Of a stretch of 64,000 nucleotides of DNA, positions 11,622 through 23,534 are shown in pieces. How positions within the stretch are numbered: position 1 is the stretch's first letter; each line of letters starts with the position of its first letter. This DNA comes from Oreohelix idahoensis (lineage: Eukaryota; Mollusca; Gastropoda; Stylommatophora; Oreohelicidae). The DNA lies in the NCBI GenBank assembly GCA_024509875.1, contig JAMPIV010013740.1:149749-213748 (forward strand). The letters run 5' to 3'. A program made the translations under genes and the position numbers. A model generated the notes under the pieces. The model ran no database searches. It was not told the origin of the DNA and saw nothing but the letters and a program-made list of their open reading frames with translations.

Positions 11622-14609
11622 TGTCACGTGGGTTTTGATCATTAAATTGCCTACATCTTCTTCCTATTCTCTCACCCGCATCCTTTTGTTTTATTATCTT
11701 TCCGTACTTGTTTTTCCTGTATTTTTTCGCATCACTCGTTGTGAAAAATACATTTCTTTCCCATCATCGTTTTTCTTTCTCATACTGACTAGTAATTTTA
11801 TTACATAGATGTCAGTCAGACGTGAAGTGCGATTTAGTTGCAGTCCATCTCAGACATCGAGCCGACTTGGGTCTGCACCTTCAGATGACACGATACTCCT
11901 GAGTTAGATTCTCGACGTAAACGCGTGAGTCGCAGTTTCAGACGGTTGTCTGAGATTTGCAACTGACACGCGCTTTTCCCGGTCAGTTTGTGAACGCAGG
12001 TGCGTAATCGCACTGATGGCTGTTACGACATGAGGGAAGCTGACGTAGGGTGTTAGAGAAGGGGAGAGACGGGCGCTGCTTCGTGGTTTCGAAACAGTGG
12101 GATTCTTTGTCCGTTTCATAGATATTAAACCTAGTTTGAAACTTTATTTTCATTCTTGTCTCAATAATTCGCAGTAGACAGGTGGTTCGCGAAGAGTAGA
12201 GCTGTATAAGCGAAGTTTCTTAGTTTGTTGCGACAATTTGTCGAACTTCTAGACTTCCATAAATATAAGCGTAAAATTCTTAATTGTGCGATATCCTGTA
12301 GTGCTGTGTTTGAGGTAAATATTATATAGTAGTTCTCTAGAATTTTGTGAAGTGATTAAGTGTTAAATCGCCGATTTCATTTTAAACTAGTTCTTTTGAA
12401 CAGAGTGCTTAATCTATATAGTCTGTATTATTTTCTAGAGACGCGTTTCAGTGGAAAGCAGAATAAATTATATTTCTAGCATTAAACCATAATGTAGCTA
12501 TAATGAAGTTAATTTACTGCTAAATAATCAGTCGAGATCATATTTTTCAACAACAAAAAAAATAACTTATAAATGCTAGATTAGAACACCCAAGGAATCG
12601 TTCCCTGAGACAGAGAGTTCAGTACGTCTTTTGGAACTGGGGATTTCTTGGTCGATGACTGCATTTTCGGGTCTGTGTGAAGGTCCTAGAATTATTATGT
12701 TCCCAGAGGCAGCGAGCAAAGTTGTGAGTATATATGTGTGAGCAAGGCCATGGCTGAATAAATGAGAGTACACAGGTCAGAATGTTATTTTACCGGTGTA
12801 TTATTGTCACCCATTTGCTGTCTTAACTTTTTTTAATCTGCAGGATTTGTTACAAATGCTAGAGTTTCTTTTTTCTTAGGCTAAATCAGATTTATCCAAC
12901 TCTGTTCATACATTTACGAGAAAGAAAGAAACCTCTTAGACTCAACCTTACGTATCTATAACTCTTTGGGCCATCATCTGTTCTCTTAACGGGGCTGTGG
13001 GCTAAACCTAGAGTAAGATTTTACGGGCTTTCATCCTTGTAGCATTTTTTTTCTTGAATTTTTATGACTATTTGTATATGTTTTTTTTCCTTGATGTATT
13101 TCTTTGGTGTTGTGAGAAGATTTTTTTTTTATGATAATAATAAAAATCTCTCTTGAACTAATCAGTGCGTTGGTCAGCTCGTTCAAAATAATATATATAA
13201 TCATTGTTATAGATTTCCCACGTCTGTGTGTTTAACTGTCGTCACGTGTACGTGCGTATCCGTGAGTAGATAGACATATATGTAATATATATATCTGTGT
13301 TTAGACTGTCTGACGCCTTTAAAGCTGTCGTAGAGGATAGGTGAAAGAGAGAAGATTTTCCTCGATTTTTTTTCAGAGACAGCCTCTATATCAGTGAATA
13401 GTGACGGAATACGCAGATATTCCTGAATTCATGATGATTGATTTTATAACTTATTTCACCGGAAAATTTAAATGATAAGTCAAGCAGTACACTTGCGGTT
13501 TAATAATGTAAATTATAGTGGGTACATATTGTAAAATTATTTGATATGTGTTCTTTCTTTTATATAGTGAAACGGTGGTACCCAACTTTACCAGCGTTCT
13601 AGTACGTGAACATTATTTGGGAAGAAACAAATCACTTTCATTACCTGAACTGTAACAGTTAAATGAAGTAAGAGGCCTTCGCGCCAGAATTAATTCTTCC
13701 AGAATAACTCTTCAGTACAATTCAGCCCGTTGTGGCAAGCAAAGATCAGAAACATTCCGACAGAGTTTTGACTAGTACTGTGGTGACCAAATATAGTAAC
13801 TTCCTGAAAGTAGACACCGATCTGACATTCCTTAAATTCTAGAAACCAAAGCTAATGACATTGTGCTCTGCTAACTTTCGTGCCTAGACAATATTTTATG
13901 TGACTTAATCAGACATTCGAAAAATTAGAACACCCAAGGAATCGTTCCCTGAGAGTTTAGTACGTCTTTTGGAACTGGGGGTTTCTTGGTCAAGGACTGC
14001 ATTTTCGGGTCTGTGTGAAGGTCCTAGAATTTATTATGTTCCCAGAGGCAGCGAGCAAAGTTGTGAGTATAACTGTGTACCCATGGCCATGGCTGAATGA
14101 ATGAGTGTACGCAGATCAGAGTGTTATTTTACCGGTGTATTATTGTCACCCATTTGCTGTCTTAACTGTTTTTTTTTTAATCTGCAGAATTTGTTACAAA
14201 TGCTAGAGTTTCTTTTTTCTTAGGCTAAATCAGATTATCCAACTCTGTTCATACATTTACGAGAAAGAAAGAAACCTCTTAGATCAACCCTATGTATCTA
14301 TAACTCTTTGAGCCATCATCTGTTCTCTTAACGGGGCTGTGGGCTAAACCTAGAGTAAGATTCTAACGGGCTATCATCCTTGTAGCATTTTCTTAAATTT
14401 TATGACTATTTGTATATGTTTTCCTTGATGTAATTTTTGGTGTTGTGATAAATTTTGATATGATAATTAAAATATCTCTCTTGAACAAAAAAATCAGTGC
14501 GTTGGTCAGCTCGATCCCAATTATCTGTATATCATTGTTATAGTTTTCCCACGTCTGTGTGTTTACCTGTCGTCACGTGTATGTGCGTGCCCGTGAGTAG
14601 ATAGAGATA

Positions 14610-14698
<89 letters not shown>

Positions 14699-14920
14699 GT
14701 GTTTAGACTGTCTGACGCCTTTAAAAGCGGTCGTAGAAGATAGGTGAGAGAGAGAAGATTATCTCGATTCTCATAGACAGCCTCTATATCACATCCTATC
14801 ATCTCACGTGGGGAAATTCTATTGTGTTTTTCACCAGCTCTCACTGTGACTATCACTCATTCCAACCTATTCTGAAGGGACCAACCCTAGTCTTAATTCT
14901 CCTATCATAAATCTACGACA
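11622..14920 (+). repeat. E1 3' LTR (LTR-B), enlarged by internal duplication
   Basis: Starts TGTCACGT and ends AATCTACGACA. At 3299 bp it is ~760 bp longer than LTR-A. A block at about 12580-13390, starting TTAGAACACCCAAGG and ending CCTCTATATCA, occurs again at about 13924-14790. The first copy is nearly identical to 6709-7520 of LTR-A, while the second is clearly more diverged. A TA microsatellite adds ~80 bp. The order is X-Z-Y-Z-W against X-Y-Z-W in LTR-A. Confidence 0.8.
14614..14696. repeat. (TA)n microsatellite inside LTR-B
   Basis: Expansion of a short ATATAT stretch present at the same place in LTR-A (near 7405). Confidence 0.9.
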
Positions 14921-17900
14921 AGAACCTTACACCCTCTGAGCATTAATGTTAATCCCAGTGAGCGGAAAACATCCATTGCATTTATATTGAACTTGTTTAC
15001 ATTTGCATATGCACTGATTGAAAATGTTAATATAATAAGTATGTTGTAGAGCCCTTTTCGTATACAGATGAAGGTAGTATCATATTGTTAATATGTTGTC
15101 CTACCTCTGTAAGTAACTTTGCGCACCGACTCACATGAGAGTAAGTTTTATTGGTGAGTTTGATTTCATTAGCGCACGGTTGTGCACTAAGGCGTATAGG
15201 GGGTTATGTAGACCGCACGTGTATCTAGACAGTCAGTCTACGTCATCGCTGGGGTTGAGAAGCTTAGTGCCCAAGAACGAGTCCATTGATTCATGGCGTT
15301 CGAACCCGTTTGCGGGTATATTGTTATTGTGTATGACCGTCCGTCTGTTCATAGATGAGGACTCGGGTCTACAGTAATCTAGTGTTATTTCTTGAGGAAG
15401 AGAAGCAAGTATGATTTTTGATGATAATGTCTTTTCGTTCTCACGTAGACGTCTAGTTGAACCAATACGTCATTGGTACAAAATGGAGTCTTACGTGAAA
15501 CTTATTATGTAAACTTTAAAGCCGACGGATTCCGACGTTAGGATCATCCCGGATTTGCTTGATATAAATTGATATGATATAAATCAGTATTCGGCTGTTA
15601 CGAATACGTACCCCGCAAAGCAGAGGTGACTCAAGTATTTTTGCTATATCAAAGCTATGATGCCACGAAGGTCGTGGGCAGAAAAGTATATAGTATTGTT
15701 ATTCGTCATTGATTGAAAATAAGAGGCCAGTACTAAAGGAGATACATAGTATCGGAATCTTATATGATGTTACAGACCTGACTAAGTTCTCCGTCATTGC
15801 CAAGGTCATAGGACAGTGGAAGATTGAACTATTTTTATATAACTGCCTCATTTGCTTAATTAGATGCCATGTTATGAACTCTGAATAACTATTCTGACGT
15901 TACCTAAGCGATGATCTTTATGAACGAATTAACTGCATTTTTAAAATATGAACCTTACGTGGTGTGCTGTCCAGTGAACGTCAACCATCCGTCGTCAACC
16001 TTATATGTTCGTCTAGTGAACCGTACCATGTTAAATAAATTGATTGAACTATACATCTTCTTGGCATTAGTTACCATGCCCAGGGTTGGCAGTTGCAGTT
16101 GACTTTTTACTACTTGTTCCAAATTGAATACATTCGCGTTATCAAGTAGACAGCTTCGACAAACTCATTGTCACACCTCAAACAACGAACAAACAAGAAC
16201 CAAAACACCATAATCGGAACCCAACATATGTATATCAGTTCTATCATCATCCACTCCCTGCTCCATATGGAACTTGGGACTACGTCTTCTTTTGATTCTG
16301 TATGAGAAACCCGCATAAAGCAGTCACCAGCTCTTGCAGTGGTGGTTCATGAAATCATCATTCTATATGCTGAGGTTGCCAGCCTCATGTGACTTGGACA
16401 TCCACTAGCAATTTTCACACGGTAATAATGCAAAATGTAGAATTTAAAATGTACAACTTACCCCAAATTTGGGAATGCCGATTCTGGCTCAGAAAATTGT
16501 TAAGGCAACTTGATTAAGATGCCTCTTATACGTGGTCTGGGGTGTCTGTTGTAGACTTCCACTATGACTTAGTGTTCAAGTTCCTAGGATTCCGGGATTT
16601 CCGTATTAATAAAGGTAAAGTTGTCGTTGAATAAATTCAGAAGATGCTCAAACACGTTGTCCGGTCCTTTATAGCGGAATTCTGATCCTATTCCTTACTC
16701 TGGCTTATCTGACCGTCTTCTTGACGAGTTGAAATTGAATATGTAAACTCACAGGGCACTAAGTTATAAGGCAACATTTGGTCCACATCCAGATTGCTAC
16801 TATATGACAAGGTTCCAATCAGAAATGTTGTATTTTTACATATCTCAAATACCAAGCCAATAGCATGCTAGATGCGTATATTTCCTTTTCTCTCACGAAA
16901 AAATCCTGCGTAACAAACGCACAAATAAATGTGCTGTTTACAGGTCACCGTATATGGTATGCTAGCTTCCGTGTATTATCGATCATGTTTACACTCACGA
17001 CTTCATAATCTCTCACAGGTAATCTCATTTAAGATGGTTAATTATTCTCTGACCCGTCTTGTCCGGAAATAGTTATTTACCCGGTCTTAGCCAACAATCC
17101 ACAAACTAATCAGACAGAAATATTATCAGAGATAATCGACTGTGGTCATCCCAAGATTGTTTACTCATTAATTCGGTCACTCCCCTGCACTTACCTGGTC
17201 TGGCAGGAAATGTATTACTCCTTAGTAAACCACATTTCTCTCTGCAGATCCCAGGTGTCAATATGGGTTCAAACGAAAGTGATTGAATACCTTAATTAGC
17301 AAAAGATGGTCGATGAAGTCCTGACATGACAAGAATTGAGGGAAGGGAGTGTAAACAATAATTAAGTACAGAAAATGAGACGTAGCACAATAATGTTATC
17401 TTAAGTAACCTTTCAAATTACGATTTGAAGCATGGCCTGCAGATAGTGTCATCGCTAATTTGTCTACCCAGACGGGTTTCTCTGTAATCATTACACAGAC
17501 GTCTGGACGGACGGGATTAAGCATTTACCACATGTACTTTCCTGGTCTTTCTTTTGTATTGTCCGCCCAAGTGCCTGAACGCGGTTGTAGGGAACAATGT
17601 CCCCAGGCAGGCATGCTAATCTGACAGGAAAGGATTACTTAGAAAGTCACCAATACTTTCCGTTGACTGTATGAAGTCAATCTGGTTTACCAACTTTTAA
17701 GCGATGACAATTAATCCTTTAGGATGGTCAATTAGCCGTGAAATGACACTACTGCAATATGAACAGAGGTCAGCAAATCTAAGGCGAGGCGATGGGGCAG
17801 GTTTATGTGCAGAAAATGAAGCAAATAAATGGATTGTTGCAGAGAGAGAGAGAAAATGAGAAAAGGCGAACGGCCAATTGTGTGACACAAGGGATGTAAT

Positions 17901-17980
17901 TGTTTGCCCTCGCATGGATTTTGATGTTTACTTATTGCCTCCAGCAGTAATCGTTTCGTTAGTTTGCATACATACCCAGA
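14921..17980. other. Unannotated unique sequence
   Basis: About 3 kb with only short unconvincing ORFs. No GPCR TM1-TM4 exon, LINE or SINE was recognised. It is probably intron or upstream region of the GPCR gene. Confidence 0.4.
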
Positions 17981-18004
17981 CAAGTCGTATTGCTGGATAA
18001 CAGA

Positions 18005-18355
18005 ATTGTACATGACATACACAGTGCCATGTTCACCAATGTGGAGCTGATGACAAGAACTAGACAAGCGCCAGTGGAGCAAAAGAGGCAAAGAAGACGC
18101 TGGACACAACCTGTTGATAGCATTACCAGGCAGTCCTTGTTCTGGAATAAGAAAAGCAGAGGTAGACTGAAGAATACGTGGAAAAGAAAACTGGAGACAG
18201 GAATGAAAATGGTGAGGAAGACGTGGAAAGACATTGAGCTGTTGACGCGCGACAGGAGAACTTGGCATGTGACAGGAGAACTTGGCATGTGACAGGAGAA
18301 CTTGGCATGTGACAGGAGAACTTGGCATGTGCATGATGAAGGCCTATGATCCTTG
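18005..18355 (+). pseudogene. LINE-c C-terminal fragment, copy 1
   Basis: Encodes TNVELMTRTRQAPVEQ, then SLFWN, then RGRLKNTWKRKLETGMKM and RRTWH, the C-terminal tail of the LINE-c family (best copy at 30325). It ends with a 20-bp tandem expansion and then CATGATGAAGGCCTATGATC, the family's 3' end. 5'-truncated and non-functional. Confidence 0.65.
18256..18332 (+). repeat. 20-bp tandem repeat, about 4 copies
   Basis: The unit GACAGGAGAACTTGGCATGT is repeated exactly at the 3' end of the LINE-c fragment. Confidence 0.9.
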
Positions 18356-18359
18356 GGGA

Positions 18360-19005
18360 GCTAAAGGGTCATGGATGAATGAATGACATAGAGTTACATA
18401 TTATAAATAAAAAATTGATTACCTTTCTTGTACATCTGACCTATCTTTGTTTTTTAAATTAATATAGCTGATTTTTCGGCAAATTCTTTCAGCAAACTAA
18501 ACACAGTCTAGGCTCTTCATTACTACGTGTTTAGGTGACATGATATCCAAACTACATGTACTTGATTGGTCTTCCTGCATAGATGATCACAGATATATTT
18601 TAATTAGATTTAACTTCGAGAAAGTCCCCTTCCTTGAGGCTGCAGTTACCGTAACATGCAGAAAGATTTGAACTGCTATAAATAAACTGTGAATGCTGTT
18701 CATCGGTTATTTTTATATTATTTATTGCACACACAAAATTATTATAATAAATACTTTTAAGGGGTTTTCTACAATCAGATGGAAGAATCAATTGCAACGC
18801 TTCCAGTTCTTCATAAAGCATAAAGCCATTTATGTCAAATTATTTTACAGTTGACAGATGTTCGTTTTATTGCACTAGTTTCACATTTTTCAATGCCTTG
18901 TGATGAGCGCAATTCGAAGGAATCGGTCAAGAACAGGTCCTGTGTAAGCGTGTTTGTGTATGTATGTTTTGATGTGTTACTGCATCTCAGACTTACTTCT
19001 TTCGA
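18360..19005. other. Intronic sequence upstream of the first recognised GPCR exon
   Basis: AT-rich with no repeat recognised. It ends in a pyrimidine-rich acceptor region (CTTACTTCTTTCGAACAG). Confidence 0.5.
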
Positions 19006-19009
19006 ACAG

Positions 19010-19273
19010 GAACATTGGCAGAACTTGGTGGAAAGTTGGTGCGATGATGACTGGCCGGTTGATATATATGTGGACCCTGAAACTGGCCAGGAAATGTCCA
19101 ATAAACCTGCCCGCAGGTTTTACTATCTGTTCGTGTGTGTGGTCCTCTTCTTCCTTCCGTGCCTGGTTATGTGTGTAGCTTATCTAGTCATCATTGTGAC
19201 GCTGTGGTTAGCCCAGGTTCCTGGTGAGAGGATCAGCAAGGACATCAAGTCACAGACGAAGATGAGAAAAAAG
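19010..19273 (+). CDS. Peptide GPCR (class A), exon encoding ECL2, TM5 and start of ICL3
   Basis: The exon translates as EHWQNLVESWCDDDWPVD ... RRFYYLFVCVVLFFLPCLV ... VIIVTLWLAQVPGE ... KMRKK. The single Cys before DDWP fits the ECL2 cysteine that bridges to TM3. About 25 hydrophobic residues with an internal Pro form TM5, and the basic end is ICL3. The acceptor CAG at 19007-19009 has a good pyrimidine tract; an alternative AG at 18989-18990 would add about six residues. The donor AAG/GTAAGC at 19273/19274 is strong and phase 0. The next exon at 38271 continues in frame with TM6. The receptor would sit in the plasma membrane and couple to G proteins; orexin/NPFF/QRFP-like ancestry is a guess. 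TM1-TM4 with DRY are not seen. Confidence 0.85.
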
Positions 19274-19323
19274 GTAAGCATTACCATTTCATTTCTGCTC
19301 TTATTTGCCAACGTCTGTCTTTT

Positions 19324-19655
19324 TTTTTAAATGAGACTGGGGGTTCTCACATATGGCAACGTATTTCTTTTTTTATGATACATTTTAGGTGCTCTCGTAT
19401 GGCAACATGTGTCTGTTTTCATGAGACTGGCGGTTCTCTCGTATGGCAAAATCTGTCTTTTTTCATGATCATATAGATGCCTGTATATGGAATCAACTGT
19501 CTTTTTTTCATGAAATTAGTATTGCTCCCATATATGGAAACATCTGTCTTTTTTCACGAGACTGGCGGTTCTCACAAATGGCAACATCTGTCTATTTTTC
19601 AGCTGGTGGTGCTCTTATATGGAAACACCTGTCTTTCTTCATCAGACTGAAGGTC
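19324..19655 (+). repeat. Degenerate ~45-50 bp tandem repeat in GPCR intron
   Basis: Six to seven imperfect copies of a unit containing GGCAACATCTGTCTTTTTTC and GAGACTGGCGGTTCTC. It starts about 50 bp after the exon donor. Confidence 0.7.
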
Positions 19656-20050
19656 TGTTTCAGGCTCATTACCTGCTGTACAGTTTCTTCTTTAACCCCT
19701 TCTGTCCCCGGCCAGTATTTAGGTTTTACCCAGTCACCTAAGTATACTAGCCGCCATTAAAAACGCATCGAAATCGTGACATGTTTTCACTGTTGAAATG
19801 TTTATGCTAGTGAGCGATTTTCAAACCTCGAAAGTGTGCAAGTGAGGAAGTTCATGTATTCCCACTTTACTGTCGATGTGATGTTTACTTCAAATTTTGC
19901 GTGCTTCACGTGCAAAACAAGGTTTTTGATAAATTCTGGTTTATTAAAAGTCGAATTACATTGAAATTTGGCACACGCATTAGTCAAGTTTCAGCGAGTA
20001 AAAAGCCATTATCTGTTTTCATCGAAAGAAAGTCTGTTAATGTTTTTGTC

Positions 20051-20560
20051 ATGCCTCGACTGTTGTCACAAGAGCGATGGCAAGCTGTTGGTATGCTCAG
20101 TAGTGGAATGGCGACCAGAGAAGTTGCCAGACATTTCAATTGTGACCAGTCCACTATAGTGAGGCTGAACCAGCGAGTTCGGGTGACAGGTACCACCAAT
20201 GACCGTCCCAGGCTTGGTCAACCTCGTGTAACAACACTAGCTCAAGATCGCCAAATTCTATTGTTACATCTGCGCAATCGCTTCCAAACAGCAACGCAGA
20301 CAGCAGCTCAAACACCTGTCACTCGGAGACTTGTCAGCGCAAACACTGTGCGACGGAGACTTCGCGCCGCTGACTTGCAAAATAGACGTCCCAACATTGG
20401 TCCTATCCTTACTAGACGTCACCGGACCAACAGACTGGCTTGGGTCCTACAAAATATTCGTCGTCCAAGGACCTCACACAGCTAACGTTACCAAGAATTT
20501 CTTAGCCCAGCAACCTTTTCTTGTACTGGATTGGCCTGCAAACTCTCCTGACATAGGTGG
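20051..20560 (+). pseudogene. Tc1-family transposase, internally deleted
   Basis: Starts MPRLLSQERWQAVGML with the paired-type helix-turn-helix (MATREVARHFNCDQSTIVRL) and the RPRLGQPRVTT hinge, then the second HTH (SANTVRRRLRAADLQNRR), all typical of the Tc1 DNA-binding half. Soon after LAWVLQNIRR the frame shifts, and the sequence jumps to NFLAQQPFLVLDWPANSPDI, which is the end of the DDE core. The middle ~100 residues with the first catalytic Asp residues are missing. The Glu region and 3' TIR are also lost at the junction with the LINE-h fragment. A non-functional relic. Confidence 0.75.
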
Positions 20561-21480
20561 AGCGGTATACAGCCATCTTCGTTTTCTTACCAACCTCTCT
20601 CTTGCTGAGGAATCCTCGATTTATGGCCTGAAAAAGTCTCCCAGCTGCTGCTTTTCGAGTGGCCAACTCTTCTTTGATGCCTCCCTTTCGGTCTATAATA
20701 GCTCCGAGGTATTTAAAGTGGTCGACCTGCTCCAGGACCTGTTCTCCCAGCTTAATCTGATGTCTTCTTTCTTCTCGTGATATCACCATGGATTTTTGTT
20801 TTAGAGCTGCTTATGACCATCCCTCTCTTCTCCAGCTCTTCCTTCCAGACTTGCAGGTTGGATTGGAGATGTGCCTCTGATTTAGCAATCAGGGCAACAT
20901 CATCAGCAAATGCCAGCTCCGAAATATAGACCTGTCTCATCTTCCAGTACCCCACTGAATACTTTCTTGTTCTCTCCTTACATGCCTTGATGACATCGTC
21001 CATAAGGAGTATGAAGAGGTAAGGTGATAGGATATCACCTTGTCTTACACCAGTGGTGGTCCTGAACTCTTCCGACTTATGGTTTGCTGTCCTCACATAA
21101 TTTCTGCAAGACTTGTAGAAGCTATGTATAGCATGAATCAGAGGTGCTGGAATATTCTTCCTTGCCAAACAGTCCCAAAGTTTGCTCCAGGGGACCCTGT
21201 CAAACGCCTTTTCCAGATCTATGAAACAAAGATGCATCTCACTCTTTTACTCAAGGGCCTTTTCACTCAGCTGTCTGAGTGTGAAGATTAGGTCTTGAGT
21301 ACTTCGGTTTGCTCGGAATCCGCACTGGACCTCATCCAATTGTGGCTCAGCTAGGCGTCGGAGTCTCTGCTCTAGGATTCTAGAGTAGATTTTACCAGGG
21401 ACACTGAGAAGGGATATGACTCTATGGTTTCCACACTGTCGATTGTCACCCTTTTTGAAAATTGTCCGAGCTTGTTAAGT
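20561..21480 (-). pseudogene. LINE-h reverse transcriptase domain fragment
   Basis: On the minus strand, 21475-21240 reads SLLSVPGKIYSRILEQRL and VQCGFRANRSTQDLIFTL; after an in-frame stop, 21237-20752 reads FIDLEKAFDRVPWSKLW, TTTGVRQGDILSPYLF, and ISELAFADDVALIA; 20789-20502 then continues in another frame with VDHFKYLGAIID. These are RT motifs 2-6, including the FADD catalytic box. The endonuclease and C-terminal end are absent. One internal stop and a frameshift show decay. The fragment abuts the truncated Tc1 transposase. Confidence 0.85.
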
Positions 21481-21715
21481 TCATTTATTTCAATATCTCG
21501 TCTTTTCTTTATTTTTGCTCCTTACAGAACACGGAACTAACACTCAGGCAGTCCCTCTTTTAATTCTTCACTCAGCATATAGTCATTTACATCACGTGTT
21601 TTTTTGTTTACTGTTGGCATATGACAGGCCCCCTCTTCTTCTTTCCGTGCCCGGTTATGTGAGTAGCCTATCTGATCTTCATTGTGATGCTGTGGTTGGA
21701 GTGGCAAATGGCAGG

Positions 21716-21895
21716 CCCCCTCTGTATGAAAGCGTAAGCTTATGTAGGAGTGGTTTCCATAGAAATGTGTTTTACATGATGAGATTGACAGCCCCATGCA
21801 CAACCTCACTTTTACGACATGTCTGAGGGTAACAGTAGTCCTGTTCCTGTTCTTTCTTTGTCCCTCCCTAGACTCCTGGCAACTCCTAGGAGCTT
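21716..21895 (+). repeat. R1 dispersed repeat, partial copy
   Basis: Shares GTTTTACATGATGAGATTG, CCCCATGCACAACCTCA and the TCTTTGTC...CCTAGACTCC end with the R1 copies at 43600 and 46570. Confidence 0.6.
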
Positions 21896-21917
21896 GTTAT
21901 AATAATTATTACAGTTT

Positions 21918-22380
21918 GGGGGTCTAAGTGGTTAAGAGGTATGGCGTATGCCTCGAATTCTAGAAGTACAGGGTTCGATTCCCAGTAGAGGGAATATCAT
22001 TTATGGAAATTTTTTTTCAGAACCAGTGGTCCTAATGATGTCATACTACCCCCTGGTCTCCTGAGTAGTGAGATTGTATGCCTAGCCTTCTCGGATAAGG
22101 GCGAAAAAATAGGAGGTCCCGTGTGCAAGTTGGAAATCGTAAAGAGTAGGTCATAAGGTCACTGCCCAAGCAAAATTATGTTGTTTTTTTTTTAATTAGA
22201 AACCTACCCATCACAAAACTATTTATAGAATGTGTGATTCCAATATACACACATTGGGATTCTCGCCGGCGCTACGGATTTCGAGCACTGTGCTACGATC
22301 CTCCTTGTGTGTTCTAAGAGAGGAGATTGGAGCACTGATGTCCGTTTGTGATGGAGATAGTCCTTAAAACCAGACCAAAA
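21918..22380 (+). repeat. SINE-A, near-full copy (tRNA-derived head)
   Basis: The 5' head carries an A-box-like GTGGTTAAGAGG and a B box GGTTCGATTCC, as in tRNA-derived SINEs. The body has conserved blocks (AGTAGTGAGATTG, TACACACATTGGGATTC), and the 3' end is CCTTAAAACCAGACC. Other copies are at 24649, 26995 (tail) and 31201/34034. Confidence 0.75.
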
Positions 22381-23530
22381 CACTTTGAAGCGATCATTAC
22401 TTCTGGGAAAATCCTGACCGTAGTCTCTTCTCGGTAATGAATATTACGCTTCTTATTTGTTTCAACTGAAACGTTCGCTGTTTCATGTTTCTTTAAACCT
22501 ATTTTCTACTTTTTGATTGTTCTTTTACTTTTTAAATATATTGTTCTGCCCTTCTTATGCTACTCATGTCCATGATAATTATTGCTAGTTTCAGGAGTCA
22601 TGAAAAATTTGTTTCCATGCGGGCAGGTTTATTGGACATTTCCTGACCAGTTTCAGTGCTTACATAATTGTACCTAAGTGGGCTGTTTTCCTTACAGAAA
22701 ATCCTTAAAAAGATCCTAATCTTATCAGACCTGAAGGTCTGTTATATTTGGGCAAGCGCCCTAATATAACCGACTAGGTTGAACGGGACGCGCCTCGCCA
22801 AAACGAAGCAAGGTTTTGTTTAAAGCAAAAAGAAATTAAACAGATAAATAGCTTAACAGTGTCGATTCTCAGGTATCGAGTTGTCAGTATCCATTTTAAT
22901 TAAACTCAAATTCTTTGCTATTAGACATTACCTTTTTTACAACTGACCAAAAAAAAAAAAAAAAAATTCAAAAATTAGAAAACAAAAGAAAAACACTGAA
23001 GTGAACTTAAAGTGTGATCAGCCGCCGTTGAATTCGCTGAAATTTACTAAAATTATTTATCATATCAACGTTATTTTAGAATAAACCGTCCTGTATTATC
23101 ATCAACTGACCATCTCAGATTACTGACATAAACCGTATTTTCTAATGATATGTCGCATATTGTATAGTTACGTTGCTATGAAACATGAAACTGCCGTCGC
23201 AGAAGGAATACTTAATTTTGTCTTATTATCAATAAACATATTTGTCCTTGAACACAAATAAATACATCGGTGTTTTTAAGTTCCCAACCGTCCTTGAAAA
23301 AGATTCCCCCTGTTCACTATCTCTCTCACTATCTCTCTCACTCTCTCTCTCACTATCTTTCCAAAGCTTCCTCGCCCTCGCTATTAGGGGGCTAGACCAG
23401 GGTTTCTTAATTCTTTAAGGACGAGAGCCCCCGTATTCGGGACCAATTTTCCCAGACTTTTCATAACGGGTGTCCAGTTTTGAGGGACCGCGAATCTGAA
23501 CTAATGTTGCACATTCAACACTACTATACA
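22381..23530. other. GPCR intron sequence, mostly unannotated
   Basis: AT-rich. A short repeat at 22730-22815 (AAGGTCTGTTATATTTGG ... CCTCGCCAAAACGA) recurs at 27770-27865 and 45735-45770. A CTCTCTCA-rich stretch lies at 23318-23356, and a hAT-end-like CAGGGTTTCTTAA at 23399. Confidence 0.4.
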
Positions 23531-23534
23531 TTAA

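Larger units (their letters stand above)
5106..14920 (+). mobile_element. E1: degenerate Gmr1-related Ty3/Gypsy-type LTR retrotransposon lacking RT and RNase H
   Basis: Two LTRs (5106-7646 and 11622-14920), both starting TGTCACGT and ending ACGA(C/T)A, flank an internal region with a coiled-coil ORF, Gag, aspartic protease, H2C2 zinc finger, DDE integrase and GPY-type C-terminal module, in that order. The relative E2 has RT and RNase H after integrase. Here nothing of them remains: integrase stops at 11494 and a polypurine tract follows at 11608. Pol has at least two frame changes. The bases outside the LTRs (GATGAT on the left, AGAAC on the right) do not match, so no target-site duplication is seen. 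The element is inactive alone; whether RT was lost late or the family is non-autonomous is open. Confidence 0.85.

Noticed and set aside
15135..16102. Candidate upstream GPCR exons
   Set aside because: The short ORFs there lack TM1-TM4 hallmarks (GNxxV, LAxxD, DRY) and good splice borders.
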